Positions 1 to 8,147 are shown, counted from the first letter of the stretch. The stretch: DNA of 48,473 nucleotides from Pseudomonadota bacterium (GCA_029779435.1 JAKPAM010000039.1:1-48473), one strand, 5' to 3'. Translations and numbers: made by a program. The notes: generated from the sequence alone by a model not told the origin.

Positions 1-1
1 T

Positions 2-124
2 CGCATCGAACGCTGCTTTGCCAAGCTCAAGCAGTTCCGCCGCATCGCCACTCGCTTCGACCGCAAGCCCTCCCACTTCCTGGCCTTTCTCTACCTCGCT
101 TCGATATCCATGTGGCTCCCTTGA
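2..124 (+). CDS. IS5-family transposase, C-terminal fragment cut by the window edge
   Basis: The frame open from base 2 reads RIERCFAKLKQFRRIATR, then FDRK, and ends MWLP before a TGA at 122-124. The pattern R-I-E-R-C-F-x-K-L-K-x-F-R-R-x-A-T-R is the typical C-terminal signature of IS5-family (IS427/ISL2-like) DDE transposases. It includes the glutamate of the DDE triad, and the downstream aromatic/aliphatic tail is usual for the family. Only about 40 residues are visible, so it is not possible to say whether the gene is intact to the left. I could not identify the right terminal inverted repeat of the insertion sequence in the roughly 100 bases after the stop. Confidence 0.8.
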   Translation, partial: RIERCFAKLKQFRRIATRFDRKPSHFLAFLYLASISMWLP

Positions 125-252
125 ATGTCGATTCAGCCTAGGAGGTCGTGCGGCGGAGTCCGCCGCGCGGCCTTCCAGCCACGGGCCAGTGAGCCGCACC
201 ATGACGGGGCGTTGTGCTAGTGTCGTCGTCCCACGAAGACGACGGCCTCGCG

Positions 253-1149
253 ATGATTCAACGTTCGGAACACCTCGACGGCCGCGCCATGGTCCTGCTG
301 GTCGGATGCTGCGCGTTCTGGGGTATCCAGCAGATCCTGATCAAGACGACGGTCGGCGAGGTGGCGCCGATGTGGCAGGCCTCGCTGCGGATGGGGGGGG
401 CCACGCTGTTGCTGCTCGCGTGGTGCGCGGCGCGCGGTGTGCGGCTGTTCGATCGCGACGGCACGCTGGGGGCCGGGCTGCTGGCCGGCTGCCTGTTCGC
501 CGGCGAGTTCGTCTGCATCTACCTGGGCCTGGAGCGCACGAGCGCGTCGCGGTTGACGGTGTTCCTGTACACGGCCCCGTTCGTCGTCGCGCTGCTGCTG
601 CCGCGCTGGGTGCCGTCCGAGCGCTTGAATCCGCGCCAATGGGCGGGCCTGGCGCTGGCCTTCGGCGCGATCGTCGTCGCGTTCAGCGAGAGCCTCGGGC
701 ATGCCGTCCGGGACCAGTTGGCCGGAGACCTGCTGGCATTGGGCGCCGGTGTGTTCTGGGGGCTGACGACGCTGGTGATCCGCGCGTCGCGGATGACGAC
801 GATCAGCGCCGAGAAGACGCTGTTCTATCAGTTGGCGGCGACGACGTTGATCCTGCCGCTGCTGTCGCGTGTGATGGGCGAGTCCTGGGGCCTGTCGTAC
901 TCGGCATATGCGTGGACCTCGATCGGGCTGCAGGCCGGCGTCGGCGCGTTCGCCAGTTACCTGACCTGGATGTGGATGATGCGCATCTATCCGGCCACGC
1001 GCTTGTCGTCGTTCACGTTCCTGACGCCGCTGTTCGCGCTGGCGTTCGGCGTCGTGCTGCTGGGCGAGCCGCTATCGATGCGGCTGGTCGCGGCGCTGGC
1101 CTGCGTGGCGGTCGGGCTCGTGCTGGTCAATCGCCGCGATCGCGCCTGA
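253..1149 (+). CDS. EamA/DMT-family transporter
   Basis: Predicted inner-membrane protein of 298 residues with about ten hydrophobic segments arranged as two five-helix EamA repeats. This is the usual size and architecture of drug/metabolite transporter proteins such as RhtA- or YdcZ-like exporters. Recognisable family features are FWGIQQILIK at the N-terminal repeat, FLYTAPFVVALLLP after the fourth helix, and FLTPLFALAFGVVLLGEPLS in the second repeat, which matches the conserved L-x-P-x-x-A-x-x-x-G-x-x-x-L-G-E-x-L motif. The start at ATG 253 is preferred over an upstream in-frame GTG at 214, because the family normally begins shortly before the first helix; no strong ribosome binding site is seen for either. 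The gene stands alone, convergent with the next gene 17 bases away. The substrate cannot be read from the sequence. Confidence 0.85.
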   Translation: MIQRSEHLDGRAMVLLVGCCAFWGIQQILIKTTVGEVAPMWQASLRMGGATLLLLAWCAARGVRLFDRDGTLGAGLLAGCLFAGEFVCIYLGLERTSASRLTVFLYTAPFVVALLLPRWVPSERLNPRQWAGLALAFGAIVVAFSESLGHAVRDQLAGDLLALGAGVFWGLTTLVIRASRMTTISAEKTLFYQLAATTLILPLLSRVMGESWGLSYSAYAWTSIGLQAGVGAFASYLTWMWMMRIYPATRLSSFTFLTPLFALAFGVVLLGEPLSMRLVAALACVAVGLVLVNRRDRA

Positions 1150-1166
1150 AGCTCTCGATCGATCCG

Positions 1167-2303
1167 TCAGTCGTTGGGCAGCGCCGCGCGTCGCGGACGG
1201 ATCCGCCAGGCGTTGCACGCGTCGCCGTGGTCGCGCCGCGCGACCACGGCCAGTTCCAGCCGCCGGTCGTGCGCGCCGAGCATGCCGTGCAGCAGTTCGT
1301 TCCAGGCGTCGAACGCGGCCGGGTGCAGATCGGCGAGGCCGGCCATCAGCTTCCAGCCCGGTTGCCGCACGCCGGCCTGGACGGCGCCCGAAGCGTCGGC
1401 GGCGGCCAGCGCGGAGTCGAGCGAGGCGTCGTCGCCCTGCGCCTGCGCGAACGCGACCAGGAACCGGGCGAAGTCGGCGGCGTCGCCGCGCTCGGGCAGG
1501 CCGAACGCGGCCGCGGTCTCGGCGTAGAACTGCATGCCGATCAGCCGGGCCGTGATGCCGACCAGGTACGTGGCGTCGAACGGGCCGTGCAGCGCGATCG
1601 ATTCCTGGATCGCGGTGCGCAGGTATTCCATCGCGTAGTTGCGGTGCGCCTTGAGCAGCCGCTCGGCCGGCCAGGTCTCGGTCGGCAGCACCGGCGCGCG
1701 CGCCGGGTCGAAATCCGGCGCTTCTTCGCCCCGCGCGAAGCGTAGCCGTTCCTCGGGCGCCAGGTCGCGGTCGTACTCGTGGTAATACCCTTCGAGGCCG
1801 GGCTGGCCATCCATCGTCTGCTTGGTGCATACGAAGCCGAGTCGCGGATTACCGAGCGATACGCCGTTGTGCGCGTGCCAGCCCAGCAGCATCGCGCGCG
1901 ATACCTCGCCCGGGATCGCGCAGATCGCCGTACCCTGCCAGGCCCAGCGGGGCGGGGCGTAGCGGACCCAGGCCTTGCGATCCGATTCCTCGACGTACTC
2001 GACGCGCACGCCGCCGATCGCATTGGACAAGTAGTGATACCGCGCGGCGGCGACGGCCGGCGGCAGGTCGCGCAGGCCGAGCTTGTCCAGGCCGGGCAGG
2101 AAACGCTCGTGGTGCTGGCGGCGGAAGATCCGGAACACCAGTTCGGCCGCCTCGCGCGCGCTGCGGCGCGTGACGACGGTCATCACCAGGCCGGTGAACA
2201 ACGCGTTGTACAGGTGCGCGACGGCCGCCCAGTGACGGGTCTGGTCGGTGGCGCCGTCCAGCGGGGCGGCGGCGATGTGGGCGAGCGGGGTCGAGTGGGT
2301 CAT
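1167..2303 (-). CDS. Conserved protein of unknown function in an amino-acid catabolic cluster
   Basis: A 378-residue, apparently soluble protein without signal peptide or membrane segments. It starts at an ATG preceded by GGAG. I do not recognise the family with confidence. Conserved-looking blocks include GGVRVEYVEES, WHAHNGVSLGNPRLGFVC and GYYHEYDRDLAPEERLRFA; the first third is rich in His, Arg and aromatic residues. A distant relation to L-2-amino-thiazoline-4-carboxylate hydrolase-like proteins crossed my mind but cannot be supported here. It lies 40 bases downstream of the Lrp-type regulator on the same strand and is probably co-transcribed with it. The divergent side of that regulator carries a guanidino hydrolase and an ornithine cyclodeaminase, so a role in amino-acid (arginine/ornithine) metabolism is an inference from position only. 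Confidence 0.7.
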   Translation of the reverse strand: MTHSTPLAHIAAAPLDGATDQTRHWAAVAHLYNALFTGLVMTVVTRRSAREAAELVFRIFRRQHHERFLPGLDKLGLRDLPPAVAAARYHYLSNAIGGVRVEYVEESDRKAWVRYAPPRWAWQGTAICAIPGEVSRAMLLGWHAHNGVSLGNPRLGFVCTKQTMDGQPGLEGYYHEYDRDLAPEERLRFARGEEAPDFDPARAPVLPTETWPAERLLKAHRNYAMEYLRTAIQESIALHGPFDATYLVGITARLIGMQFYAETAAAFGLPERGDAADFARFLVAFAQAQGDDASLDSALAAADASGAVQAGVRQPGWKLMAGLADLHPAAFDAWNELLHGMLGAHDRRLELAVVARRDHGDACNAWRIRPRRAALPND

Positions 2304-2343
2304 GGCGTCTCCGGGTATCGGCTTTCTCGGGTTATCGGCTTTG

Positions 2344-2763
2344 CTACTTGAGCGTCGACAGCAGGATGCTGGTCTCGCTGGAGGCGATGCCGGGGATCTG
2401 GCGGATCCGTCCCAGCACCTGGTCGAACGCTTCCAGCGAATCGGCATGGATCTCGGCGATGACGTCCCAGCGACCGTTGGTCGAGTGCAGTGTATGCACG
2501 GACGGGTGGCCGCGCAGCGCCTTGAGCACCGCATCGGTGGCATTGCCCTCGATCGCGATCGTCATCAACGCGCGGATCCGGTGCGGTTCGGCGCTGGGCT
2601 TCAGGCGCACCGTGTAGCCGACGATGACGCCGTCCTGTTCGAGCCGGCGGATGCGGTTCTGCACGGTGCCGCGCGACACGCGCAGGCGGCGCGCCAGCGT
2701 GGCGACCGATGCGCGGGCGTCGTCGCGCAGCAGCGCCAACAGTTGCAGGTCGGTGTCGTTCAT
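2344..2763 (-). CDS. Lrp/AsnC-family transcriptional regulator
   Basis: A 139-residue protein of normal Lrp/AsnC length. Residues 1-60 form an AsnC-type winged helix-turn-helix (LLRDDARASVATLARRLRVS, then GTVQNRIRRLEQDGVI, a textbook recognition helix). Residues about 65-135 form the RAM/ActD effector-binding domain, with TLHSTNGRWDVIAEIHADS and the conserved IPGIASSETSILL end. Such proteins form octamers or similar assemblies and respond to amino acids. It is transcribed divergently from the guanidino hydrolase/ornithine cyclodeaminase pair, with 192 bases between start codons. That gap holds dyad-symmetric TTGAGC sites. The natural inference is that it controls this cluster in response to arginine, ornithine or a related amino acid, and autoregulates. 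Confidence 0.92.
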   Translation of the reverse strand: MNDTDLQLLALLRDDARASVATLARRLRVSRGTVQNRIRRLEQDGVIVGYTVRLKPSAEPHRIRALMTIAIEGNATDAVLKALRGHPSVHTLHSTNGRWDVIAEIHADSLEAFDQVLGRIRQIPGIASSETSILLSTLK

Positions 2764-2776
2764 TGTGCACCGTCGA

Positions 2777-2815
2777 ATTGAGCGAATCGCCAATGTATTG
2801 AGCAATTCTGCGCAA
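2777..2815. promoter_or_regulatory. Putative Lrp-type operator (two dyads 20 bp apart)
   Basis: Two imperfect inverted repeats each begin with TTGAGC, at 2778 and 2798, exactly 20 bp apart, i.e. about two helical turns. The second (2798-2815) reads TTGAGCAATTCTGCGCAA and has 12 of 18 symmetric positions; the first (2777-2794) has ATTG/CAAT ends. Spaced dyads on one DNA face are typical of Lrp-family binding. They lie between the regulator start (2763) and the putative promoter of the divergent operon. Inference only. Confidence 0.45.
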
Positions 2816-2818
2816 GTT

Positions 2819-2846
2819 TTGCCGAAAAGTGAATGTTCGATGTACT
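2819..2846 (+). promoter_or_regulatory. Possible sigma-70 promoter of the guanidino hydrolase/OCD operon
   Basis: TTGCCG at 2819-2824 and TGTACT at 2841-2846 are separated by 16 bp in a locally AT-richer stretch. They sit directly downstream of the dyads at 2777-2815, where an activator would bind. Both hexamers are weak matches, so this is tentative. It would leave a 5' untranslated region of about 100 bases before the ATG at 2956. Confidence 0.3.
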
Positions 2847-2955
2847 TTCGGTTAGCCGATTCCTGATCCAGACTACGCCTATCCGGACTTTCCGCAGCGC
2901 CTTGCCGACGCCGACGCCGTCCTTGCGTCGAACCTCGCCTCGAAGGAGCACCTCG

Positions 2956-3855
2956 ATGAGCAGTTCGCCTTTGGTGATGATGGTCGATCCGATGCACTAC
3001 GAAGTCAGCTACGCGATCAATCCGTGGATGACGCCCGGACAGTGGGCGCGCGACCCGGACGGCTGCCGGCAGCGCGCGGTCGATGCGTCGCTGCAGTTGC
3101 GCGATGCGCTGGTCCGCGCCGGTTGCCGGATCGAATGGGCACCGGGATCGGCCGGGTGGCCGGACATGGTGTTTCCGGCCAACGCGGCGGTCGTGCTCGA
3201 TGGGCGCGTGATGATGGCGCGATTCCGTCATCCGCAGCGTCAGGGCGAAGAAGCGCCGTTCCTCGCGATCTTCGAGAGCCTGCGCGAGCGCGGGCTGATC
3301 CGGCAGATCGAGAGGATGCCCGAGGGCGTGTTCCAGGAAGGGGCCGGCGATTGCATCTGGGATGCCGCGCGGGGCTGGTTCTGGGCGGGCTTCGGGCCGC
3401 GGTCGAGCGCGGCCTCGCTCGACGTCTTGCGCGATTACTTCGGGCGGCCCGTGGTGCCGCTGGGCCTGGCGTCCGAGCGCTGCTACCACCTGGACGTGTG
3501 TTTCCTGCCGCTGTCGGGCGGCGAGATCCTGTACCTGCCCGACGCACTGACGCCGCAGGCACGCGACGAGTTGCACCGCCGCGTGCCGGCATCGCTGCTG
3601 ATGCCCGCGACCGAGGAAGACCTGCGCCACTTCAACATCAACGCGGTGAACGTCGGCCGCACGATCGTGATGAGCCGCACGACGGCGTCGCTGCGCGAGC
3701 GGCTCGAGGCGCGCGGGTACGCGCTTATCGAGGTCGACCTGTCGCCGTTCATGATGTCCGGCGGCGGCGCTTATTGCATGACGCTCAGGCTCGACCGCAC
3801 GAGTCGCCAGGATCCGGCCGCCGCCTCGCCGGACCAGGCCCGCGCGGCGGCCTGA
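2956..3855 (+). CDS. Guanidino-group hydrolase (arginine deiminase/DDAH/CtlX-like)
   Basis: A 299-residue member of the guanidino-group-modifying (amidinotransferase-fold) superfamily. Visible hallmarks are the substrate-binding Asp in WPDMVFPAN (D70), an EGAGD block (128-132), the catalytic His in YHLDVCF (H178) and the nucleophilic Cys near the C-terminus in SGGGAYCMTLRL (C274). Family members hydrolyse arginine, methylarginines or citrulline, or transfer amidino groups. The next gene is an ornithine cyclodeaminase, so a product leading to ornithine (citrulline hydrolysis, as in CtlX-type enzymes) fits best, but arginine or dimethylarginine hydrolysis is not excluded. The start at ATG 2956 is chosen because AAGGAG lies 13 to 8 bases upstream and the product then begins like its relatives (…MHYEVSYAINPWM). 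A longer in-frame extension to 2833 is low-complexity and unlikely. Confidence 0.88.
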   Translation: MSSSPLVMMVDPMHYEVSYAINPWMTPGQWARDPDGCRQRAVDASLQLRDALVRAGCRIEWAPGSAGWPDMVFPANAAVVLDGRVMMARFRHPQRQGEEAPFLAIFESLRERGLIRQIERMPEGVFQEGAGDCIWDAARGWFWAGFGPRSSAASLDVLRDYFGRPVVPLGLASERCYHLDVCFLPLSGGEILYLPDALTPQARDELHRRVPASLLMPATEEDLRHFNINAVNVGRTIVMSRTTASLRERLEARGYALIEVDLSPFMMSGGGAYCMTLRLDRTSRQDPAAASPDQARAAA

Positions 3856-3942
3856 CCTCGGGCCCAAGCGCTTCCCCTGTGGCGAGGATGCTGCCGTCCC
3901 GAGGCGGCGGCGACTCGCGATCGATCGAAGGAGGGATTGCTC

Positions 3943-5091
3943 ATGCTGCCATCGCAACCCGGATCGTGTCCGACGCGTTTTTCTTCGCACCATCCGTTCC
4001 ACACGCGCTGGGTCGTGCCGGCGGACCTGGCGCGGCTCGTCGCGCATGAAGGCCTGGCGCGGGTGATGCGCGACCTGGGCGACATCCTGCTCGCCGATTT
4101 CCGCCGCTGGCCGCAGTTCGACAAGGTGGCGCGCGTCGCCGCGCACTCGGACGATGGCGTCATCGAATTGATGCCGATCGCCGATGGGCGCCTGCACGCG
4201 TTCAAGTACGTCAACGGCCATCCGGGCAACGGCCGGTGCGGCATGCCGACGGTGATGGCGTTCGGGGGCCTGGCGGACGTCGCGACCGGCTTCCCGCTGC
4301 TGGTCAGCGAGATGACGATCGCGACGGCGCTGCGCACGGCGGTGACGTCGGCCCTCGCCGCGCGCGCGCTCGCCCGCGCCGATGCGCGGACGATGGCCAT
4401 CGTCGGCAACGGCGCGCAGAGCGAGTTCCAGGCGCTGGCTTTCCACACGCTGTCGGGCATACGCACGCTGCGCGTGTTCGACGTCGATCCGGCCGCCACC
4501 GACAAGCTGTGCGCGAACCTGGCCGACACGCCTGGCCTGGACGTCGTGCGGGCGGCGTCGGTCGCCGATGCGGTCGCGGGCGCGGATATCGTGTCGCTGC
4601 TGACGGCCGACAAGCGGCGGGCGACGGTGCTGACCGATGCGATGGTCGAGCCGGGCATGCACATCAACGCGGTGGGCGGCGACTGCCCGGGCAAGACCGA
4701 GGTCGCGCCCGAGGTGCTGCGCCGTGCCAGCGTGTTCGTCGAGTACGCGCCGCAAAGCCGGATCGAAGGCGAGATCCAGCAGATGCCGGCGGACTTCCCG
4801 GTGACCGAGTTGTGGTCGGTGTTCTGCGGAGCCGCGCCCGGGCGGTCCGATGCGGCGCAGATCACGCTGTTCGATTCGGTGGGCTTCGCGCTCGAGGACT
4901 TCTCGGTGCTGCGCTACCTGTACGACGCTTGCGAGCGCCTGGACATCGGCGAGCGCGTGCGGCTCGTGCCCGAACTGCGCGATCCGCGCGATCTGTACGG
5001 CGCGTTGCGCGTGGACAGCAGCGCGGGCGCGACGGCCATGGCGGTCGCGGCAGCCATCGCAGGCGCGACCGCCACGGCGGCGGTGACCTAG
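3943..5091 (+). CDS. Ornithine cyclodeaminase (OCD/mu-crystallin family)
   Basis: A 382-residue protein predicted to convert L-ornithine to L-proline plus ammonia using bound NAD. Seen in the sequence: FKYVNGHPGN (about residues 87-96, substrate-binding Lys region), the Rossmann motif VGNGAQSEFQAL (154-165), ADIVSLLTADK, and NAVGGDCPGKTE, which carries the catalytic Asp of true OCDs. This longer form, with the DCPGKTE motif, is closer to bona fide ornithine cyclodeaminase than to alanine dehydrogenase or ketimine reductase relatives. The start at ATG 3943 has a strong AAGGAGG at 3928-3934. It follows the guanidino hydrolase by 87 bases and is probably in its operon. The stop codon TAG at 5089-5091 is the first triplet of the palindromic element that follows. 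Confidence 0.9.
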   Translation: MLPSQPGSCPTRFSSHHPFHTRWVVPADLARLVAHEGLARVMRDLGDILLADFRRWPQFDKVARVAAHSDDGVIELMPIADGRLHAFKYVNGHPGNGRCGMPTVMAFGGLADVATGFPLLVSEMTIATALRTAVTSALAARALARADARTMAIVGNGAQSEFQALAFHTLSGIRTLRVFDVDPAATDKLCANLADTPGLDVVRAASVADAVAGADIVSLLTADKRRATVLTDAMVEPGMHINAVGGDCPGKTEVAPEVLRRASVFVEYAPQSRIEGEIQQMPADFPVTELWSVFCGAAPGRSDAAQITLFDSVGFALEDFSVLRYLYDACERLDIGERVRLVPELRDPRDLYGALRVDSSAGATAMAVAAAIAGATATAAVT

Positions 5092-5250
5092 TGTCGTGAT
5101 CCAGAAATTCGCTGAACAAATCCGTCGAGAATCGGCGCCATGCTGCGTTGCAAATCCTCGCGATACCTCGGTATCGCTGCGGTTCGCGCCTTGCCTGGCA
5201 CCGATTTCGACAGATTTCCCTATTCAGCGAATTTCTGGATCACGACACTA
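5089..5250. repeat. 162-bp imperfect palindromic element, copy 1 (MITE/REP-like)
   Basis: The first 28 bases (5089-5116) are the exact reverse complement of the last 28 (5223-5250), beginning TAGTGTCGTGATCC. The interior continues the symmetry imperfectly and closes on the hairpin GCGATAC-CTCG-GTATCGC. A core of about 50 bp (5150-5199) recurs at 37045-37095 with one substitution and one inserted base. The element starts on the stop codon of the ornithine cyclodeaminase gene and lies between two convergent genes. As RNA it would fold into a very long hairpin in either direction, so it could serve as a bidirectional terminator or mRNA 3'-end protector. It has no coding capacity that looks real. 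Confidence 0.85.
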
Positions 5251-5310
5251 GGCGGCGATCGCGGCGTCGCCGCTACGGCCGTCGCCGCCGCGGCTGCCGC
5301 CGCCGCGCGA

Positions 5311-6495
5311 TCAGACGCGCTCGAAGATCGCGGCGATACCCTGGCCGCCGCCGATGCACATCGTCACCAGCGCATAGCGGCCGCCGACGCGCTGCAGTTC
5401 GGCCAGCGCCTTGACGGTGATGATCGCGCCGGTGGCCCCGACCGGATGGCCGAGCGAGATCCCCGAGCCGTTCGGGTTGACCTTGGCCGGGTCCAGTTCC
5501 AGTTCACGCGTCACCGCGCAGGCCTGCGCGGCGAAGGCCTCGTTGGCTTCGATGACGTCCATGTCGGCCGCCTTCAGGCCCGTGCGCTGGAACACCGCGC
5601 GCACGGCGGGGATCGGGCCGATGCCCATATAGGCGGGCTCGACGCCCGAGTGCGCGTAGCCGACCAGCCTGGCGATCGGCGCCAGGCCCAGCGCCGAGGC
5701 GCGCCCGGCATCGGCCAGCACGACGGCGGCCGCGCCGTCGTTGATGCCCGACGCGTTGCCGGCCGTGACGACGCCGTCCTTCTTGAACGCCGGTTTCATC
5801 TTGGCCAGTTGGTCGAGCGTGACGTCGCCGCGGACGTGTTCGTCCGTATCGAAGACGATCGTACCTTTGCGCGACGGGATCTCGACCGGCACGATCTGGT
5901 CCTTGAAGCGGCCGGCGGCGATCGCGGCGGCGGCGCGCTGCTGGCTGGTCAGCGCCAGTTCGTCCTGCATCTGGCGCGTGATCTGGTAGCGCTCGGCGAC
6001 GTTTTCGGCGGTGATGCCCATGTGCATCGGCTGCCACGGGTCGTGCAGGATCGCCAGCATGTAGTCGACCAGCGCGGTGTCGCCCATCCGCGCGCCGAAG
6101 CGGGTGGCGGTCGACAGGTACGGCGCGCGGCTCATGCTCTCGGAACCGCCGCCGATCGCCACGTCGGTGTCGCCGAGCATGATCGCCTGCGCGGCGTTGA
6201 CGATCGCCTGCAGGCCCGAGCCGCACAGACGGTTGACGTTGAACGCGGGCGTCTCGATCGGCAGGCCGGCGTCGATCGTGGCGACGCGGCTCAGGTAGGC
6301 GTCGCGCGGTTCGGTCGGGATCACGTTGCCGACGACGACCTGTCCGACGGCATCCGGTGCGACGCCGCTGCGTTGCAGCGCGGCCTTGATCGCCGTGGTG
6401 GCCAGCGTGGTGTTGGGTACATCCTTGAGGCTGCCGCCGAAGCTGCCGATGGCAGTGCGGGCGGTCGCGACGACGACGACGTCTCGATGGGACAT
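5311..6495 (-). CDS. bktB: Acetyl-CoA acetyltransferase / beta-ketothiolase (BktB-like)
   Basis: A 394-residue thiolase of exactly the family length. The catalytic residues are all present: acylated Cys in [12 protein letters not shown] (C91), His in [11 protein letters not shown] (H350) and the second Cys in [16 protein letters not shown] (C380). Other hallmarks are [24 protein letters not shown] and [11 protein letters not shown]. The product condenses two acyl-CoA units (or cleaves beta-ketoacyl-CoA). The N-terminus ([20 protein letters not shown]), the DTDEHVR block and the C-terminus closely resemble Cupriavidus BktB as I recall it. This suggests a role in polyhydroxyalkanoate precursor supply or beta-oxidation, in keeping with the phasin encoded further along. 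It is encoded alone, with no 3-hydroxyacyl-CoA dehydrogenase or reductase beside it. The start at ATG 6495 gives the standard N-terminus. Confidence 0.92.
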   Translation of the reverse strand: MSHRDVVVVATARTAIGSFGGSLKDVPNTTLATTAIKAALQRSGVAPDAVGQVVVGNVIPTEPRDAYLSRVATIDAGLPIETPAFNVNRLCGSGLQAIVNAAQAIMLGDTDVAIGGGSESMSRAPYLSTATRFGARMGDTALVDYMLAILHDPWQPMHMGITAENVAERYQITRQMQDELALTSQQRAAAAIAAGRFKDQIVPVEIPSRKGTIVFDTDEHVRGDVTLDQLAKMKPAFKKDGVVTAGNASGINDGAAAVVLADAGRASALGLAPIARLVGYAHSGVEPAYMGIGPIPAVRAVFQRTGLKAADMDVIEANEAFAAQACAVTRELELDPAKVNPNGSGISLGHPVGATGAIITVKALAELQRVGGRYALVTMCIGGGQGIAAIFERV

Positions 6496-6665
6496 TCGGG
6501 GGCTCCTGGTGTCGATGCGCCGACCGGATCCGCTGGATCGATCGGGATCGGTGGGATGGATGGGAAGCGAAGGAATCAGCGGCGATTTTAAGGGAGGTTT
6601 AAGTCTGCCGGCCCACGATACGGCCATCGGCGGTCGACGAACCGCCTCTCCCAGGAGCCTCCATC

Positions 6666-8147
6666 ATGTCCAACAGATTGACTCGCACTTCGATCGCCGC
6701 CGCCGTCGTGGCCGTCCTCGCCGGCGGCGCCTGGCAACTCTCGACGCCGCACGAGGGCATCGCGCATGCCGCGCCGGTCGGCGCGCTGGACGTCGTCACG
6801 GGCGCGTCGCCGGTCATGGTCAGCGGGATGGATTTCTCGCCGATCGTCGAACGGTACGGCCCGGCGGTCGTCAACATCAGCACGACCGGGCGCGCGCAGA
6901 AGACGTCGGACGACGATGAACCGGGGCTGGCGCCCGATGATCCGATCCTCCAGTTCTTCCAGCAGTTCGGTCAACAGTTCGGCCCGCAACTGCGCCGCGG
7001 CCGGCCGCCTCGGGGCGCGCCGCTGGTGCGCGGCGAGGGGTCCGGCTTCATCGTGAGCCCGGACGGGCTGATCCTGACCAACGCGCACGTCGTCGATGGC
7101 GCGCAGGTGGTCACGGTGCGGCTGACCGATCGGCGCGAGTTCGCCGCCAAGGTGCTGGGCGTGGACAAGCAGACGGACGTGGCCGTGCTGCGCATCGATG
7201 CCAAGGATCTGCCGGTCGTGCGGCTCGGTGATCCGGCCGCGACCAAGGTGGGCGAGCCGGTGGTGGCGATCGGATCGCCGTTCGGGTTCGAGAACAGCGT
7301 GACCTCGGGGATCGTCAGCGCCAAGGCGCGCGCGCTGCCCGACGACAACTACGTGCCGTTCATCCAGACCGACGTGGCGGTCAACCCGGGCAACTCGGGT
7401 GGGCCGCTGTTCAACGCCCGCGGCGAGGTCATCGGCATCAACTCGCAGATCTACACGCGCTCGGGCGGCTACCAGGGGCTGTCGTTCGCGATTCCGATCG
7501 ACGTCGCGACCAAGGTGCAGGCGCAACTGGTCGCGCACGGCAAGGTGACGCGGGCGCGGCTGGGCGTGCAGATCCAGGACGTCAATCAGGCGCTGGCCGA
7601 CGCGTTCGGCCTGGCCAAGCCGATGGGGGCGCTGGTCAGCGCCGTCGAGCCCGGCGGGCCCGCCGACAAGGCCGGCTTGCAGAGCGGCGACGTGATCGTC
7701 GCGGTCGGCGACCAGCCGATCGGGCATTCGTTCGACCTGCCCGCGCTGGTGTCCGAGCAGAAGCCGGGCAGCACGCTGAAGCTGGACGTGATCCGCAAGG
7801 GCGATCGCAAGACCTTGACCGCGACGCTCGGCGAGATGAAAGGCACGCAGGTGGCGAAGGCGGGGGGCCACGAGGTCGACGAGGGGCGCCTGGGCCTGGC
7901 GGTGCGGCCGCTGCAGCCGGACGAGAAGCAGGCGTCGGGCCTGCCCGGCGGGCTGGTCGTCCAGCAGGCGAGCGGCGCGGCCGCGCAGGCCGGCCTGCAG
8001 CCCGGTGACGTGGTGCTCGCGTGCAACGGCACGTCGGTGTCCAGCGTCGAGCAGTTGCGCGCGCTGGTCGCGCAGGCCAAGAAGCACGTCGCGTTGCTGA
8101 TCCAGCGCGACGACGCGAAGATCTTCGTGCCGGTCGACCTGGGGTGA
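6666..8147 (+). CDS. Periplasmic Do/HtrA-family serine endoprotease (DegP/DegQ/MucD type)
   Basis: A 493-residue protease/chaperone. Residues 1-36 form a signal peptide (basic start, hydrophobic core AAAVVAVLAGGAW, cleavage near AHA-AP). A trypsin-like domain follows with the triad His141 (LTNAHVVDG), Asp171 (QTDVAVLRID) and Ser244 (NPGNSGGPLFN). Two PDZ domains then occupy about 275-385 and 395-490 (GALVSAVEPGGPADKAGLQSGD and VVQQASGAAAQAGLQPGD). The order and length match DegQ/MucD-type quality-control proteases that degrade misfolded envelope proteins. AGGAG stands upstream of the ATG. It is divergent from the thiolase gene with a 170-base gap and is probably monocistronic: a strong palindrome begins eight bases after the stop. 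A proline/arginine-rich Q-loop (LRRGRPPRGAP, 109-119) precedes the catalytic core, as is common in the family. Confidence 0.95.
   Translation: MSNRLTRTSIAAAVVAVLAGGAWQLSTPHEGIAHAAPVGALDVVTGASPVMVSGMDFSPIVERYGPAVVNISTTGRAQKTSDDDEPGLAPDDPILQFFQQFGQQFGPQLRRGRPPRGAPLVRGEGSGFIVSPDGLILTNAHVVDGAQVVTVRLTDRREFAAKVLGVDKQTDVAVLRIDAKDLPVVRLGDPAATKVGEPVVAIGSPFGFENSVTSGIVSAKARALPDDNYVPFIQTDVAVNPGNSGGPLFNARGEVIGINSQIYTRSGGYQGLSFAIPIDVATKVQAQLVAHGKVTRARLGVQIQDVNQALADAFGLAKPMGALVSAVEPGGPADKAGLQSGDVIVAVGDQPIGHSFDLPALVSEQKPGSTLKLDVIRKGDRKTLTATLGEMKGTQVAKAGGHEVDEGRLGLAVRPLQPDEKQASGLPGGLVVQQASGAAAQAGLQPGDVVLACNGTSVSSVEQLRALVAQAKKHVALLIQRDDAKIFVPVDLG

Noticed and set aside
150..166. GC-rich hairpin GCGGCGG-AGT-CCGCCGC after the transposase fragment
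   Set aside because: Short, lacks a T-run and resembles chance symmetry in high-GC DNA; it does not match a recognisable IS terminus.
213..221. TAGTGTCGT, identical to the tip of the palindromic element
   Set aside because: Only nine bases match and there is no inverted partner nearby.
2344..4755. Long open frame antisense to the hydrolase and cyclodeaminase genes, continuous with the Lrp frame
   Set aside because: Outside the true Lrp part it is Arg/His/Gln-rich without domains, an artefact of high-GC codon use on the opposite strand.
5140..5262. Small open frame across the palindromic element
   Set aside because: It arises from the inverted repeat itself, has no ribosome binding site, and copy 2 of the element does not keep the frame.
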